In this document: in pieces, positions 37,810-46,231 of the stretch
Layout: the number at the start of each line of letters is the position of its first letter
Position numbering within the stretch: position 1 is the first letter of the stretch
Assembly (NCBI RefSeq): GCF_014280935.1
Contig: NZ_JACLZI010000062.1
Span: 119,761 to 183,760, forward strand
DNA: 64,000 bases
Source of the DNA: Aquibacillus kalidii
GTDB lineage: Bacteria; Bacillota; Bacilli; Bacillales; Amphibacillaceae
Direction: 5' to 3'
The notes under the pieces: model-generated
Databases searched by the model: none
What the model saw: only the letters and a program-made list of their open reading frames with translations
Told to the model about the DNA's origin: nothing
Program-made: the position numbers and the translations under genes

Positions 37810-37833
37810 GGACGGAGCTTAATCCCTCCGTCC
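37810..37833. terminator. Hairpin after nadE
   Basis: GGACGGAG / CTCCGTCC stem of eight GC-rich pairs seven bases after the nadE stop; no strong T-run, so a weak or processing terminator. Confidence 0.5.
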
Positions 37834-37869
37834 TCACTGTTCAAAGCTATAAGCAAAGACAACAAAAAA

Positions 37870-37896
37870 CTCCGCAACCTTGTACCAGTTATGGAG
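37870..37896 (-). terminator. Possible terminator of the glycerate kinase gene
   Basis: CTCC-GC-AAC and GTT-AT-GGAG pair imperfectly; on the minus strand it is followed by GTTTTTTGTT. It lies 175 bp after the stop. Confidence 0.4.
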
Positions 37897-38070
37897 TGGC
37901 CATGATAATATTAAAGATTCAATAGCTTGTTACGCTTTACAGTTTGAATTTGCATTTTATTGTAGGAAACATCTTTTTTTACTCCCCGGTTGTGTCCATT
38001 CTATCCGATTATAATACAGCACTACCTTAGATTCCATCACAGCGTAATAAATCCAGATAAAAGGGCAACA

Positions 38071-39204
38071 CTATCTTTCCATTTTTATTACGCGACAGAT
38101 CGTTTCTGTTGCAGCTGTTAAGTTGGCTTCCCCATTTTTTAACGCTTCGTCTAATGAAGATAATTCCTTTACAATCCCTACTATTGCGGTAAAGCCATTA
38201 TCATATAACGATTCAACACCATCTCCAATCCTACCTGCAAAAGCAATAACAGGAACCGAGTGTTTCTTTGCAACGGTTGCTACTCCATACGGTGTTTTAC
38301 CGAATAACGTTTGATGATCAATGCTTCCTTCACCTGTAAAAACGTAGTCAGCACCCTTCACAATATCCTCTAGTTGCGTATATTCAATAACAAGATCGAT
38401 GCCTTTTCTTAAGTTAGCATTCAAGAAAGCCAATAATCCTGCACCAAGGCCGCCTGCAGCACCTGCACCTTCTATATCCGCAATATCTTTTCTTAAATGG
38501 CCTTTTATTACTTGGGCATAGTGTGCCAAGCTTGCATCCAAGGTCTTTACCATTGCTGGTGTAGCACCTTTTTGTGGGCCAAAAATTGCGGAAGCACCAT
38601 TATCACCTATTAATGGATTTGTCACATCACAGGCTACATCAATTTGCGCTGTTTTTAACCTGGCATCTAGCCCACTCATATCAATGGAATGTAGTCGGTG
38701 GAGCTCACCTCCACCGAATGGTAGCTCTTCCCCACTTTGGTCTTTAAAGGAAACGCCGAGTGCTTGGAGCATGCCCACTCCACCGTCATTGGTTGCACTT
38801 CCTCCAATTCCAATCAAAAATTTACTTACACCCTTTTCTAAAGCATCCTTCATTAATTGACCTGTTCCGTAAGTAGTGCTTCGTAATGGGTTGCGTTCCT
38901 CTAGGCTAATTAACTCTAAACCACTAGCACTTGCCATTTCTATTACTGCTGTTTTCCCGTCACCAACAAGTCCATATTGTGCCGTAACCTTGTCCCCTAA
39001 AGGACCAATGACATCTACAAGCACGATGCGACCATTTGTTGCACTAACAAGGGATTCTACCGTTCCTTCTCCACCATCGGCCATTGGAACAATCACACAT
39101 TCTGCTTCCGGGAAAACAGTCTTTATCCCTTTTTCCATTGCATGGGCGGCATGTTTCGCCTTCATACTCTCTTTAAATGAATCGGGCGCTAGCACAAATT
39201 TCAT
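38071..39204 (-). CDS. glxK: Glycerate kinase
   Basis: A 377-residue glycerate kinase of the GlxK/GarK family: MKFVLAPDSFKESMKA at the start, MADGGEGTVESLV, IGIGGSATNDGGVGMLQALG (nucleotide loop) and DYVFTGEGSIDHQTLFGKTP near the C-terminus. It phosphorylates D-glycerate, linking glyoxylate/glycerate use to glycolysis. Start ATG behind AAAAGGAACG. No related pathway genes are next to it. Confidence 0.95.
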   Translation of the reverse strand: MKFVLAPDSFKESMKAKHAAHAMEKGIKTVFPEAECVIVPMADGGEGTVESLVSATNGRIVLVDVIGPLGDKVTAQYGLVGDGKTAVIEMASASGLELISLEERNPLRSTTYGTGQLMKDALEKGVSKFLIGIGGSATNDGGVGMLQALGVSFKDQSGEELPFGGGELHRLHSIDMSGLDARLKTAQIDVACDVTNPLIGDNGASAIFGPQKGATPAMVKTLDASLAHYAQVIKGHLRKDIADIEGAGAAGGLGAGLLAFLNANLRKGIDLVIEYTQLEDIVKGADYVFTGEGSIDHQTLFGKTPYGVATVAKKHSVPVIAFAGRIGDGVESLYDNGFTAIVGIVKELSSLDEALKNGEANLTAATETICRVIKMER

Positions 39205-39490
39205 TCTAATCGTTCCTTTTCTTTTTATAATTTTTAAAAAGTAGAGATGACACGGCAGTATCAGCTAGCCAAAGAACTAACCGATAACCTACTATGCTAA
39301 TTACTCACCTTTAAATTTACATGAGTAATAGTCTTTAAAGGTGACTAATTAGCTACCCTTTTGTTTATCGTACAAGACAAAGACGTTTTTATCAAACTTC
39401 CATCCTAGAATATAGTATTGCATACCTACTGAATCATCGTGAGAAATGAATCCATATTGTGTACAATTCATGTGCTTTTAAAACTTGATC
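39205..39490. other. Intergenic region, no feature found
   Basis: AT-rich. An imperfect inverted repeat (ACCTTTAAA and TTTAAAGGT around 39308-39345) may be a regulatory hairpin upstream of glxK. No gene seen. Confidence 0.4.
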
Positions 39491-39583
39491 CTAATCTATG
39501 TCGATTCCTAGACATGGCTTCTCAGGAATTGTTAAATAACCATCTTTAATTTGGAAAGGATTTTTCGTTATTATCAAAAGGCC
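39491..39583 (-). pseudogene. C-terminal remnant of an enolase-superfamily dehydratase
   Basis: The minus-strand frame ending in TAG at 39491 encodes TKNPFQIKDGYLTIPEKPCLGIDID. This is the characteristic C-terminus of mandelate racemase/muconate lactonizing enzyme family members such as galactonate dehydratase (NPF-x-x-x-DG-x-I-x-x-P-x-x-PGLG). Nothing upstream continues the domain. It is a decayed gene tail lying between glxK and the mevalonate operon. Confidence 0.6.
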
Positions 39584-39694
39584 TAGTATATATTTTTTCA
39601 CTCCTAGTTTACATTTGTCACTCCATATCTACCTTTAAGGTTAACAATTACAACTTTAGCTGACTCTTCAAGTACTTCACGTTGGTTGAGAGTA

Positions 39695-40807
39695 TTATTT
39701 ATATTCTCTTTTAACTGTAATACCATTTAAAGAGATAGATATATCTAACGGCACAATGTTTGCAGTTTGCCAATCATTCTTTAATTTTTTCACTTTGTCC
39801 TCACCCTTAACAAAAGCAATTCCACAATCACCACCACCTGCCCCAGAAGATTTTCCACCTCCATATTTCTCGGCAATGGTTGCCAACTCTGTTAGTGCTT
39901 TAGTTTCTATCGAAGCATTTGTGTAATGACTTAACTGAAGCAAGGCTTGACGGTTTTGATAAAGACCAATTATCGCCTCATCATAATCATTATTACGGAA
40001 GCTTTCTACTAATTTAGTAACGGAAGTGTTACTTTCCTTAATAAAGTACTGATACTTTAATAGATCATTCTTTTTAATCTCATGAACTTTATCAATCATT
40101 TTTACAGTAGATGCTTCACTAGTAGTCCATCCGACACATAATTGAAGCTCTCTTGGCGGTGATATTTTTTGCACACGTAAGCCAGGCCAATTTACGTCAA
40201 CCAAATGTAATACCGATATCTGTTGGTTCAATTGGTCAATAAGCCAATCACGATCGAGTCCATTATATTGAATCCACCCACCATACACAGCCGCAGCTAT
40301 ATCTGCACCTGAACCACTTCCCTGCGTACTGAAATGGGCAAGCACGGATAATTTGAAAATTAAATCAGATGAGGATTGAATTTGTATTTCCGTATTGAAC
40401 TTTAGCATTGCCGTTACTACACCTACTACTATTGCAGCGCTAGAACCTAGTCCATACTTACGCCCAGAAGAATCATTCAATTCACTCAGAACCGTTAAAT
40501 GAAACGGTTTTGATTCAATTGATTTCCCTTCCAAATAGCTTTCCACAAAAGCAATGGCTTGTTGAACAAACTGTAATCGACCATCCGATATACTATATTG
40601 CTTATAAAGCCCTTGTCCTGTCCAGGTAACCTTGTCATGACCTAGTTGAGGAAGAGAAAGAATGTTTTCATGACTTGCTTTGATTGTCACGTTTATAAAA
40701 CGGTCAACAGCAACGACAATTGCTGGTTGACCTGATTCTAGCACCGCATATTCACCAGCGATCATCAACTTTCCCGGAACTTTAATATGATAAATAGGAC
40801 ATTTCAT
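39695..40807 (-). CDS. mvaK2: Phosphomevalonate kinase
   Basis: A 370-residue GHMP kinase; ATG 40807 (MKCPIYHIKVPGKLMIAGEY) follows GAGGAAGAGG. Motifs: the KVPGKLMIAGEYAVL start, KYGLGSSAAIVVGVVTAMLK ATP loop and GKSSGAGGGDCGIAFV near the C-terminus, as in bacterial phosphomevalonate kinases. It makes mevalonate diphosphate from phosphomevalonate. Last gene of the five-gene mevalonate operon, 69 bp after mvaD. Confidence 0.93.
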   Translation of the reverse strand: MKCPIYHIKVPGKLMIAGEYAVLESGQPAIVVAVDRFINVTIKASHENILSLPQLGHDKVTWTGQGLYKQYSISDGRLQFVQQAIAFVESYLEGKSIESKPFHLTVLSELNDSSGRKYGLGSSAAIVVGVVTAMLKFNTEIQIQSSSDLIFKLSVLAHFSTQGSGSGADIAAAVYGGWIQYNGLDRDWLIDQLNQQISVLHLVDVNWPGLRVQKISPPRELQLCVGWTTSEASTVKMIDKVHEIKKNDLLKYQYFIKESNTSVTKLVESFRNNDYDEAIIGLYQNRQALLQLSHYTNASIETKALTELATIAEKYGGGKSSGAGGGDCGIAFVKGEDKVKKLKNDWQTANIVPLDISISLNGITVKREYK

Positions 40808-40875
40808 TCCTCTTCCTCCTTGTGCTGTTCTATCCACTAGCATTTTTCGTTACGCAAACTATTCATCTAGCTTTC

Positions 40876-41919
40876 CTAGTTTGTACAGGAGTGATGATGA
40901 AATTGATTTAACATTTTTTTACTCGTACCACTGAGAGATGATCTTGACAACACCTTTGCACCTGGGCCAGGATGACATAGATAAATAGATTGGACTGTCG
41001 GTATTGCTGCAAGTACCTTTTGTACGTACGCTTCATTCTCTGGTTGACAGAGCACTTTTACATTTGGGCCAGCATCTATTGTAAAATAAACAGGTACGCC
41101 TTCCGCTCGCATTTGCTTTACAGCTTCCATCACGTCTAGCGTTGCACCTTGGAAGTACGTAAAAGGTGGATCTGCTCCAAGTGTTGTCGCGTGCATCTTT
41201 AATGCGTTTGCCTCGACTACTTTACCAAGCAAACCAAAATCACGATTAATAATAGCTCCCTTGGCTATTTCAAGGTCCTCTTCTACTGTATCTAACCATC
41301 CAGAATAAAACGGAGATGTATCTACTGTTCGCTTCATACCTTCTCTGCTTAAAACCTTCTTATTCCTTGAATCAACCATCACTGATAAAATACTTAGGTC
41401 CCAAGCCTCCCCATCCATAATTGGCGAAGCATAGGAATCCGATCCATCTGCTGCCACGCCCTTCTCCCATTCTACGTAACCACCATAGACAGACCTACAA
41501 GCCGAACCTGATCCCTGACGTGCTATTCTAGAAACGATAGAATGATCTATATCCAATCCAATTGCTTTCGTTGCAGCAAGTGCTAACGCTGCAAATCCAG
41601 AAGCGGAAGATGCAAACCCTGCCGAGGTAGGAACATTATTTACTGAACTAACCATGGCATGCAGGTTCACCCCGGCTAATGCACGAACCTTATCAAGAAA
41701 ATTTGAAATTTTCTTTGTCTCTTCCTCGTTCGTTAAATTTCCATTTAGTACAAACATATCGGACTTTAAACATGAACAAAATTCAACAGAAGTGGTCGTA
41801 TAAAATGCATCCAACGTAATAGAAAGACTACTGTTCATGGGTAAGAACAATGTTTCATCTCGCTTACCCCAATACTTTATTAAAGCTATGTTTGTATGTG
41901 CTTTCGCCAATGCTTCCAT
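40876..41919 (-). CDS. mvaD: Diphosphomevalonate decarboxylase
   Basis: A 347-residue GHMP enzyme; ATG 41919 follows AGAGGAAG. Signatures: AHTNIALIKYWGKRDETLFL, NVPTSAGFASSASGFAALAL, RQGSGSACRSVYGGYVEW and YFTIDAGPNVKVLC. It converts mevalonate diphosphate to isopentenyl diphosphate with ATP, the last step of the pathway. It begins 16 bases after the mevalonate kinase stop. Confidence 0.97.
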   Translation of the reverse strand: MEALAKAHTNIALIKYWGKRDETLFLPMNSSLSITLDAFYTTTSVEFCSCLKSDMFVLNGNLTNEEETKKISNFLDKVRALAGVNLHAMVSSVNNVPTSAGFASSASGFAALALAATKAIGLDIDHSIVSRIARQGSGSACRSVYGGYVEWEKGVAADGSDSYASPIMDGEAWDLSILSVMVDSRNKKVLSREGMKRTVDTSPFYSGWLDTVEEDLEIAKGAIINRDFGLLGKVVEANALKMHATTLGADPPFTYFQGATLDVMEAVKQMRAEGVPVYFTIDAGPNVKVLCQPENEAYVQKVLAAIPTVQSIYLCHPGPGAKVLSRSSLSGTSKKMLNQFHHHSCTN

Positions 41920-41935
41920 ATTATCTCTTCCTCTC

Positions 41936-42886
41936 TTAATTACTCTTGTGGATAGCGTGTTGCCAGGTTGTACAATTGAATTTTGTAAAAAGTGAATCTG
42001 CAATCATGGTTGCTTGATGAGTGTTCTCCGCTAAAGCTATGATGCATCCACCTCTTCCTGCACCTGTTAATTTAGCACCGATTGCTCCCAGGGACATAGA
42101 AGCTTGGACTAGTTGGTCTATCCCCTGATCACTAACTCCTAGTCTTTGTAACTCTATTTGTGCTGAATTCATAGCATTTCCAAGGCTTTTTATGTCACCC
42201 TTTTGCAAAGCAATCTCTGACGTTCTCGTAATCGAACCGAGCTGAAGAAGCGATTGATAGGTTTCCCGTGAATTTTGATCAAATTTTTCCTTTATAGAAC
42301 CTACTGCTGCATGGGTGTCGCCGATGCGCCCGGTATCCGCAATCACAAAATGAAATGAACCACCTACCTGGAGTGTTTTTACAGGTTGTTTTTTTTGAAA
42401 TATAATCGGGTTGGAATTGGTAACAGCATTCATGTCAATCCCACTCGGATTACCATGTGCAAATACTTCTGCTAAGTGGACAAGCTCCATTAGCTCCTGA
42501 TCCTTCCAGTTATAACCAAAATAGTTAAATAGAGCTTTAACTAAAGCACTTGCAATAGCCGCACTAGATCCCAAGCCTCTACCAAGCGGAATCGTTGAAT
42601 CGATTCTAATCAACAATTCTGCCTGAGGGTTCTCTAATTTCTTCAAAGTCTCCTTTATGCAAGCCGCAATTCCTAACAATTTTTCAGGCACTTTACTAAT
42701 AGGTCCCTCGTAAAATTTTGATTCAAGCCAAATCCCTTTCGTATAGGCCTCGATCTGTGCTGTTACCTTAACTAACGGAAAAGGAATGGCAATTGCAGGC
42801 TGTCCATAAACGACAGCGTGTTCACCTGTTATGATTAGTTTTCCCGGTGAAATACCTACTGCTGTTTTACCTGGTAGTTGAATCAT
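41936..42886 (-). CDS. mvaK1: Mevalonate kinase
   Basis: A 316-residue GHMP kinase; I choose ATG 42886 (MIQLPGKTAVGISPGKLIIT) because GAGGAG is six bases before it and abuts the ATG at 42892. Signatures: GKLIITGEHAVVYGQPAIAIP, IPLGRGLGSSAAIASALVKA, GNPSGIDMNAV and KLTGAGRGGCIIAL. It phosphorylates mevalonate. The window lacks the upstream enzymes HMG-CoA synthase and reductase, but a permease gene precedes it in the same operon. Confidence 0.96.
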   Translation of the reverse strand: MIQLPGKTAVGISPGKLIITGEHAVVYGQPAIAIPFPLVKVTAQIEAYTKGIWLESKFYEGPISKVPEKLLGIAACIKETLKKLENPQAELLIRIDSTIPLGRGLGSSAAIASALVKALFNYFGYNWKDQELMELVHLAEVFAHGNPSGIDMNAVTNSNPIIFQKKQPVKTLQVGGSFHFVIADTGRIGDTHAAVGSIKEKFDQNSRETYQSLLQLGSITRTSEIALQKGDIKSLGNAMNSAQIELQRLGVSDQGIDQLVQASMSLGAIGAKLTGAGRGGCIIALAENTHQATMIADSLFTKFNCTTWQHAIHKSN

Positions 42887-42922
42887 TTGCATCTCCTCAT
42901 TTCTGCAAAAATCGTATTTTCC

Positions 42923-44281
42923 TTAAAATCCTATTAGTTGGCTTATAATCCATGGGGCTGCGTATAGCACCATGAATTGAACTCCATAATTTACTCCCCA
43001 TCTATGGAGCTGTCCTGCTACTATTCCAATTAAGAATACACCTGCGATATTAATCCATCCCGCATCCATGAAAGCTAATAGCAGAACGAGTGAAAAAAAT
43101 AAGCCTAATAGCGCTTCATGCGGAATTCTTTTAAATATAAATGCACAGATCTGCTCAGCATATTTTACTATAATAAAATACGTAATTACTAAAGCAACTA
43201 GCGCTCCTATAACAGATGCCCAAATAAAGTCACTACTAGACAGGACATCATGCATATTGTGATCTACTGTAAATACTGGTGGTGCATTAAATAGCGCATT
43301 AGCTGGGCCAATAGCCATTGGTGACAAAGGAATTCCTAAAGCTATCAAAGGAATCAAAGTCCCCGCAATATAGGTTGCATTGGTTAATGCGTCCATTGAC
43401 GATATCGCCATTGTTGCCTTTTTAACTGGATCTTTAATCCGACTAGCAACCATTTCTCCTAAAAAGATAGTCATCCCTACTGGGCTCATCATAAATGTGA
43501 ATGATCCCATTAATGAGCTAAATGCACTAGCTCCTAATTCTCTTTTCGATAAAATGGTAAATGGATTAGGAAATCCTGTCTTTTGTTTCCCTTTATGAAG
43601 CGTAATGGTTTTGTTGGGGTATCGTTTAAGTGTTCTTCTTTTTTCACCATTTAATAATTCAAAGAGCATTAATATAACTGGACCAATTGTAATTCCTAAA
43701 AAGAATGAAACAAATACGGTTTTATCCTCCGGGACAATGCCTAGTCCCCAATAAAGGTGTCTCAATCCTTGAATCAGTACAGCGAAAGGAATGATACTGA
43801 CAATTGCTAACCATCTATTTTTACACATTAGCGCTAAAGCTACTGCGCCCACGAAAAAAAGTGGATTTGCATAATCTTTGATTACATTCGCTACCGGAAT
43901 AAGCGCGTGAGCCAACAGAAGACTTGTTGGAATAGCTACTAATGTACCAATAACTGAACCAGATGCCATTTTTCGAATACTTAAATCCGGTACACCATGC
44001 CGTTTCAGTATTAATGCATGCTCAACCATAGGAGTGGCCATTACTCCACCTGGAATACCTGCTACAGCAACCGGAACTGAGTCCGTCAATTTCTTTGCCA
44101 CGATTGCAGATATAAAAAAGGTTAGAACAACTACTGGCTCTACCCCCATCAAAACAAGAACTAAAGTAACTGGGGCCAATACAGCTGTTTCATCTGTTCC
44201 TGGTGCCACTCCAATAATAGTGTAAAGTAACGCAGCAACAATAGCGGCGCCTACCATTTCTAGAAGTAATATTGGATCCAT
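42923..44281 (-). CDS. TctA-family tripartite tricarboxylate-type permease
   Basis: A 452-residue polytopic protein with about ten to twelve membrane spans. IIGVAPGTDETAVLAPVTLV, the repeated PVAVAGIPGGVMATPMVEHA and GVPDLSIRKMASGSVIGTLV are in the style of TctA permeases (GxxPGxxxT and GIPGG loops). Known TctA proteins work with TctB and a periplasmic-type TctC binding protein to import carboxylates; no TctC is encoded here. It is the second gene of the operon, two bases after a small membrane-protein gene and 36 bases before mevalonate kinase. I infer transport of mevalonate or a related branched hydroxy acid. Confidence 0.85.
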   Translation of the reverse strand: MDPILLLEMVGAAIVAALLYTIIGVAPGTDETAVLAPVTLVLVLMGVEPVVVLTFFISAIVAKKLTDSVPVAVAGIPGGVMATPMVEHALILKRHGVPDLSIRKMASGSVIGTLVAIPTSLLLAHALIPVANVIKDYANPLFFVGAVALALMCKNRWLAIVSIIPFAVLIQGLRHLYWGLGIVPEDKTVFVSFFLGITIGPVILMLFELLNGEKRRTLKRYPNKTITLHKGKQKTGFPNPFTILSKRELGASAFSSLMGSFTFMMSPVGMTIFLGEMVASRIKDPVKKATMAISSMDALTNATYIAGTLIPLIALGIPLSPMAIGPANALFNAPPVFTVDHNMHDVLSSSDFIWASVIGALVALVITYFIIVKYAEQICAFIFKRIPHEALLGLFFSLVLLLAFMDAGWINIAGVFLIGIVAGQLHRWGVNYGVQFMVLYAAPWIISQLIGF

Positions 44282-44283
44282 AT

Positions 44284-44538
44284 TCAGTCCTCGCTCTCAA
44301 TTTTGTCGAATTTCCGTTTCGGCTTAATAATCAAACTAGAAAGGATAAATCCAATTAATGCTCCCCCAAGTCCATAAAACAACGGCTGTGATGCCCCATT
44401 TGGAGCTAAAAAGAAAGCAGTTAATGTTGTGAAACTGCTCACAAATAATGCTATAGCTAAATCTTTTATACTTACAAGATCCTCCCAGACCTCTATATTA
44501 TTTGATGTCTGATCCGAACTAGTTGGCTGTTCTTTCAC
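44284..44538 (-). CDS. Small two-span membrane protein, TctB-like position
   Basis: An 84-residue protein, GTG start behind GGAG. A charged N-terminus (about 25 residues) is followed by two hydrophobic helices (LAIALFVSSFTTLTAFFLA; PLFYGLGGALIGFILSSLII) and a basic tail KPKRKF. It occupies the place of TctB, the small subunit of tripartite transporters, but is about half the usual size. First gene of the mevalonate operon, directly behind the Fur-box promoter. Function inferred from position only. Confidence 0.75.
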   Translation of the reverse strand: MKEQPTSSDQTSNNIEVWEDLVSIKDLAIALFVSSFTTLTAFFLAPNGASQPLFYGLGGALIGFILSSLIIKPKRKFDKIESED

Positions 44539-44575
44539 AGTAATCGTCTCCTTATTTATCTTTCTCTACCTCTTC

Positions 44576-44604
44576 ATTATATTGATAATGATTATCATTT
44601 GCAA
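44576..44604 (-). promoter_or_regulatory. Sigma-A promoter of the mevalonate operon
   Basis: On the minus strand: TTGCAA (44604-44599), a 17-bp spacer, and a consensus TATAAT (44581-44576), about 38 bp before the GTG start of the first gene. The spacer is filled by the Fur box. Confidence 0.8.
44583..44597. promoter_or_regulatory. Fur box in the mevalonate-operon promoter
   Basis: TGATAATGATTATCA is a perfect 7-1-7 inverted repeat equal to the Bacillus Fur consensus TGATAATNATTATCA. The GATA/TATC ends distinguish it from PerR (TTATAAT) and Zur (TCGTAAT) boxes. It sits between -35 and -10, where iron-loaded Fur would exclude RNA polymerase. Confidence 0.85.
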
Positions 44605-44757
44605 TATGAAAGAGGTGTGATTTTTGTCACAAATGATATATTTTTCATTCTCCCTTTATGGAGCTATGCTAAATAGCACCTGCAGGATTGACGTAGCTAT
44701 ACTCTCTATCACTAAAATGAAAGCAATATGATGAGAACAAAGCTTTAATCAACTTTA

Positions 44758-44796
44758 AAAAATAAACGATTCTACAAAAAATAGAACCGTTTATTT
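44758..44796 (-). terminator. Terminator after the radical SAM gene
   Basis: AAATAAACGATTCT / AGAACCGTTTATTT hairpin about 30 bp after the stop. Confidence 0.8.
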
Positions 44797-44825
44797 CTTG
44801 CTTATATAATAACTTACCTGGATTA

Positions 44826-45653
44826 TCAACTCGGGCTAAATCCACTTTGTGAAACACCAATATCAATTCCTGAACCTCTGAATTCCTCTTGCAACATTTT
44901 TAACACCACTTTATAAGCTGTAGGATTATACCACTTTTCAAGACCAAGTTGTTTATAAATGTCTTCTACCCCTAGTTTATCTGTCCTACGTCCACCACTT
45001 CCATCCCCCATCCAAAAGTCATCGATCGTCACTCTTTTAGCAATCTGTTTTAACTTGCTCGGAAACTCTCTTGTACAAGGTAGTAATGGTGCAATTGTAG
45101 CTTGTGTCATAATCCCAGCATCCGTTATCTCCTCCAGGGCTTTCATTCTTGCAGGGATTGGAGGTGCTTTCGGTGAAAAAGCTTTTCTTACTTCTTCTTT
45201 GTCGGTTTCAATTGTCATGGAAACACGGAGTTTATCTCCAAATTGTTTAAAAAGATCAATATCCCGCTTAACTAAAGGCGATCTAGTTTGTAAGTGAATG
45301 AATTCGGGTTGAATCCTAATCATTACTTCCAAAAGACTTCTTGTTAATTTAGTCTTTGCTTCAATAGGTTGGTAAGGATCGGTTGAGGATGACATAAACA
45401 ACGTTACAGGTCCTTTTTTCTTAGACTTAACTAATTCCTTTTCCAGAATATCTGCTGCATTGGTTTTAATGTCAATCCATGTTCCCCACTCTTGATCACG
45501 ATATAACGAAATAGGCATTTGTCGTACATAACAATATTTACAACCAAAGACACAACCAGCATAAGGGTTTAATGAATGGGTAAAGTCATCAATTGCTCCT
45601 GAAGCCTTCGTTAAAATGCTTTTAGAGACGATATCCTTTAACTCAGGTTTCAC
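44826..45653 (-). CDS. SPL-family radical SAM protein
   Basis: A 275-residue radical SAM protein with GTG start behind AAGGAG. The CxxxCxxC cluster is C34, C38, C41 in GCVFGCKYCYV; SMTIETDKEEVRKAF and FMSSSTDPYQPIEAK complete a SplB-like barrel. It is shorter than true spore photoproduct lyase (about 340 residues) and matches the SplB-like family often annotated as SPL or Rv2578c-type protein, of unknown substrate. It lies upstream of the Fur-box operon on the same strand but has its own terminator. Confidence 0.85.
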   Translation of the reverse strand: MKPELKDIVSKSILTKASGAIDDFTHSLNPYAGCVFGCKYCYVRQMPISLYRDQEWGTWIDIKTNAADILEKELVKSKKKGPVTLFMSSSTDPYQPIEAKTKLTRSLLEVMIRIQPEFIHLQTRSPLVKRDIDLFKQFGDKLRVSMTIETDKEEVRKAFSPKAPPIPARMKALEEITDAGIMTQATIAPLLPCTREFPSKLKQIAKRVTIDDFWMGDGSGGRRTDKLGVEDIYKQLGLEKWYNPTAYKVVLKMLQEEFRGSGIDIGVSQSGFSPS

Positions 45654-45712
45654 TTTGACAATCTCCTTTTTTATAAACTATTTATAACATATCACTATAC
45701 ATAGAATCTTAC

Positions 45713-45890
45713 CTGTGGGAAAGGAACAGTCTGAAGATCCCACAGAGAGCGAGGGGACTACTTGAACAATCATCTTTGCGCCCTTGCACCGAGGAAGCCC
45801 ACTTCGAAGCGTTACTAGCAGACGCAGGTGCATGCACTTTTGCGACCGAGGAGGCTCAGCGCGAGCCCGCGGAAAGCGTAGTATATTTCC
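45713..45890. repeat. GC-rich dispersed element, copy C (inverted)
   Basis: Reverse-complement relative of the elements at 36402 and 63856: GCGTAGTATATTTCC at one end, GCGACCGAGGAGGCTC, CTAGCAGACGCAGGTGCATG and TTGCACCGAGGAAG inside. Its other end is not sharply defined. It fills most of the gap upstream of the radical SAM gene. Confidence 0.8.
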
Positions 45891-46059
45891 GGAACGGTTG
45901 ACCAGCATTTATTAAGATTGTAAAAAGTTAGTTACTGCAGATTCCATCTCAACTATACAATAAAGGTTTCTCTTATAAGCAAGAATAGCCATTGTTTTGC
46001 ATGTATTAAATTTATCAGGAAGGTTACCTTAACAATGAGGTTATAAGGAGGTATTTCTT

Positions 46060-46194
46060 ATGGATAGTACACATGAATTTGTAGAGAAATTTAATGAAAA
46101 CAAACGAAAACAAGAAAGAAATAAAAGAAGACAAGGAAATGGTCGTCCAAGTAATAAACTTCCTAGCAAACAGCATAATGACAGCAACAGTTAA
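46060..46194 (+). CDS. Small basic protein (44 aa), DUF4023-like
   Basis: ATG 46060 is preceded by AAGGAGGT at good spacing. The 44-codon product MDSTHEFVEKFNENKRKQER continues with NKRRQGNGRPSNKLPSKQHN. It is strongly basic and Asn/Lys/Gln-rich with no hydrophobic core, resembling the short Bacillus DUF4023 family (EFVEKL-x-E-x-Q...KLPNKQH). Function unknown. Flanked by a terminator, so it looks like a monocistronic gene. Confidence 0.7.
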   Translation: MDSTHEFVEKFNENKRKQERNKRRQGNGRPSNKLPSKQHNDSNS

Positions 46195-46204
46195 TAAAAG
46201 GTAT

Positions 46205-46227
46205 GGGTGGTTCCTCGATAACCACCC
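46205..46227. terminator. Bidirectional terminator
   Basis: GGGTGGT / ACCACCC hairpin between the convergent small basic protein and nucleotidase genes. Confidence 0.75.
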
Positions 46228-46231
46228 TTTA

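Noticed and set aside
39600..39690. Minus-strand frame reading REVLEESAKVVIVNLKG beyond the mevalonate operon
   Set aside because: Looks protein-like but has only about 24 codons, no recognisable family and no start; could be another relic, too short to call.
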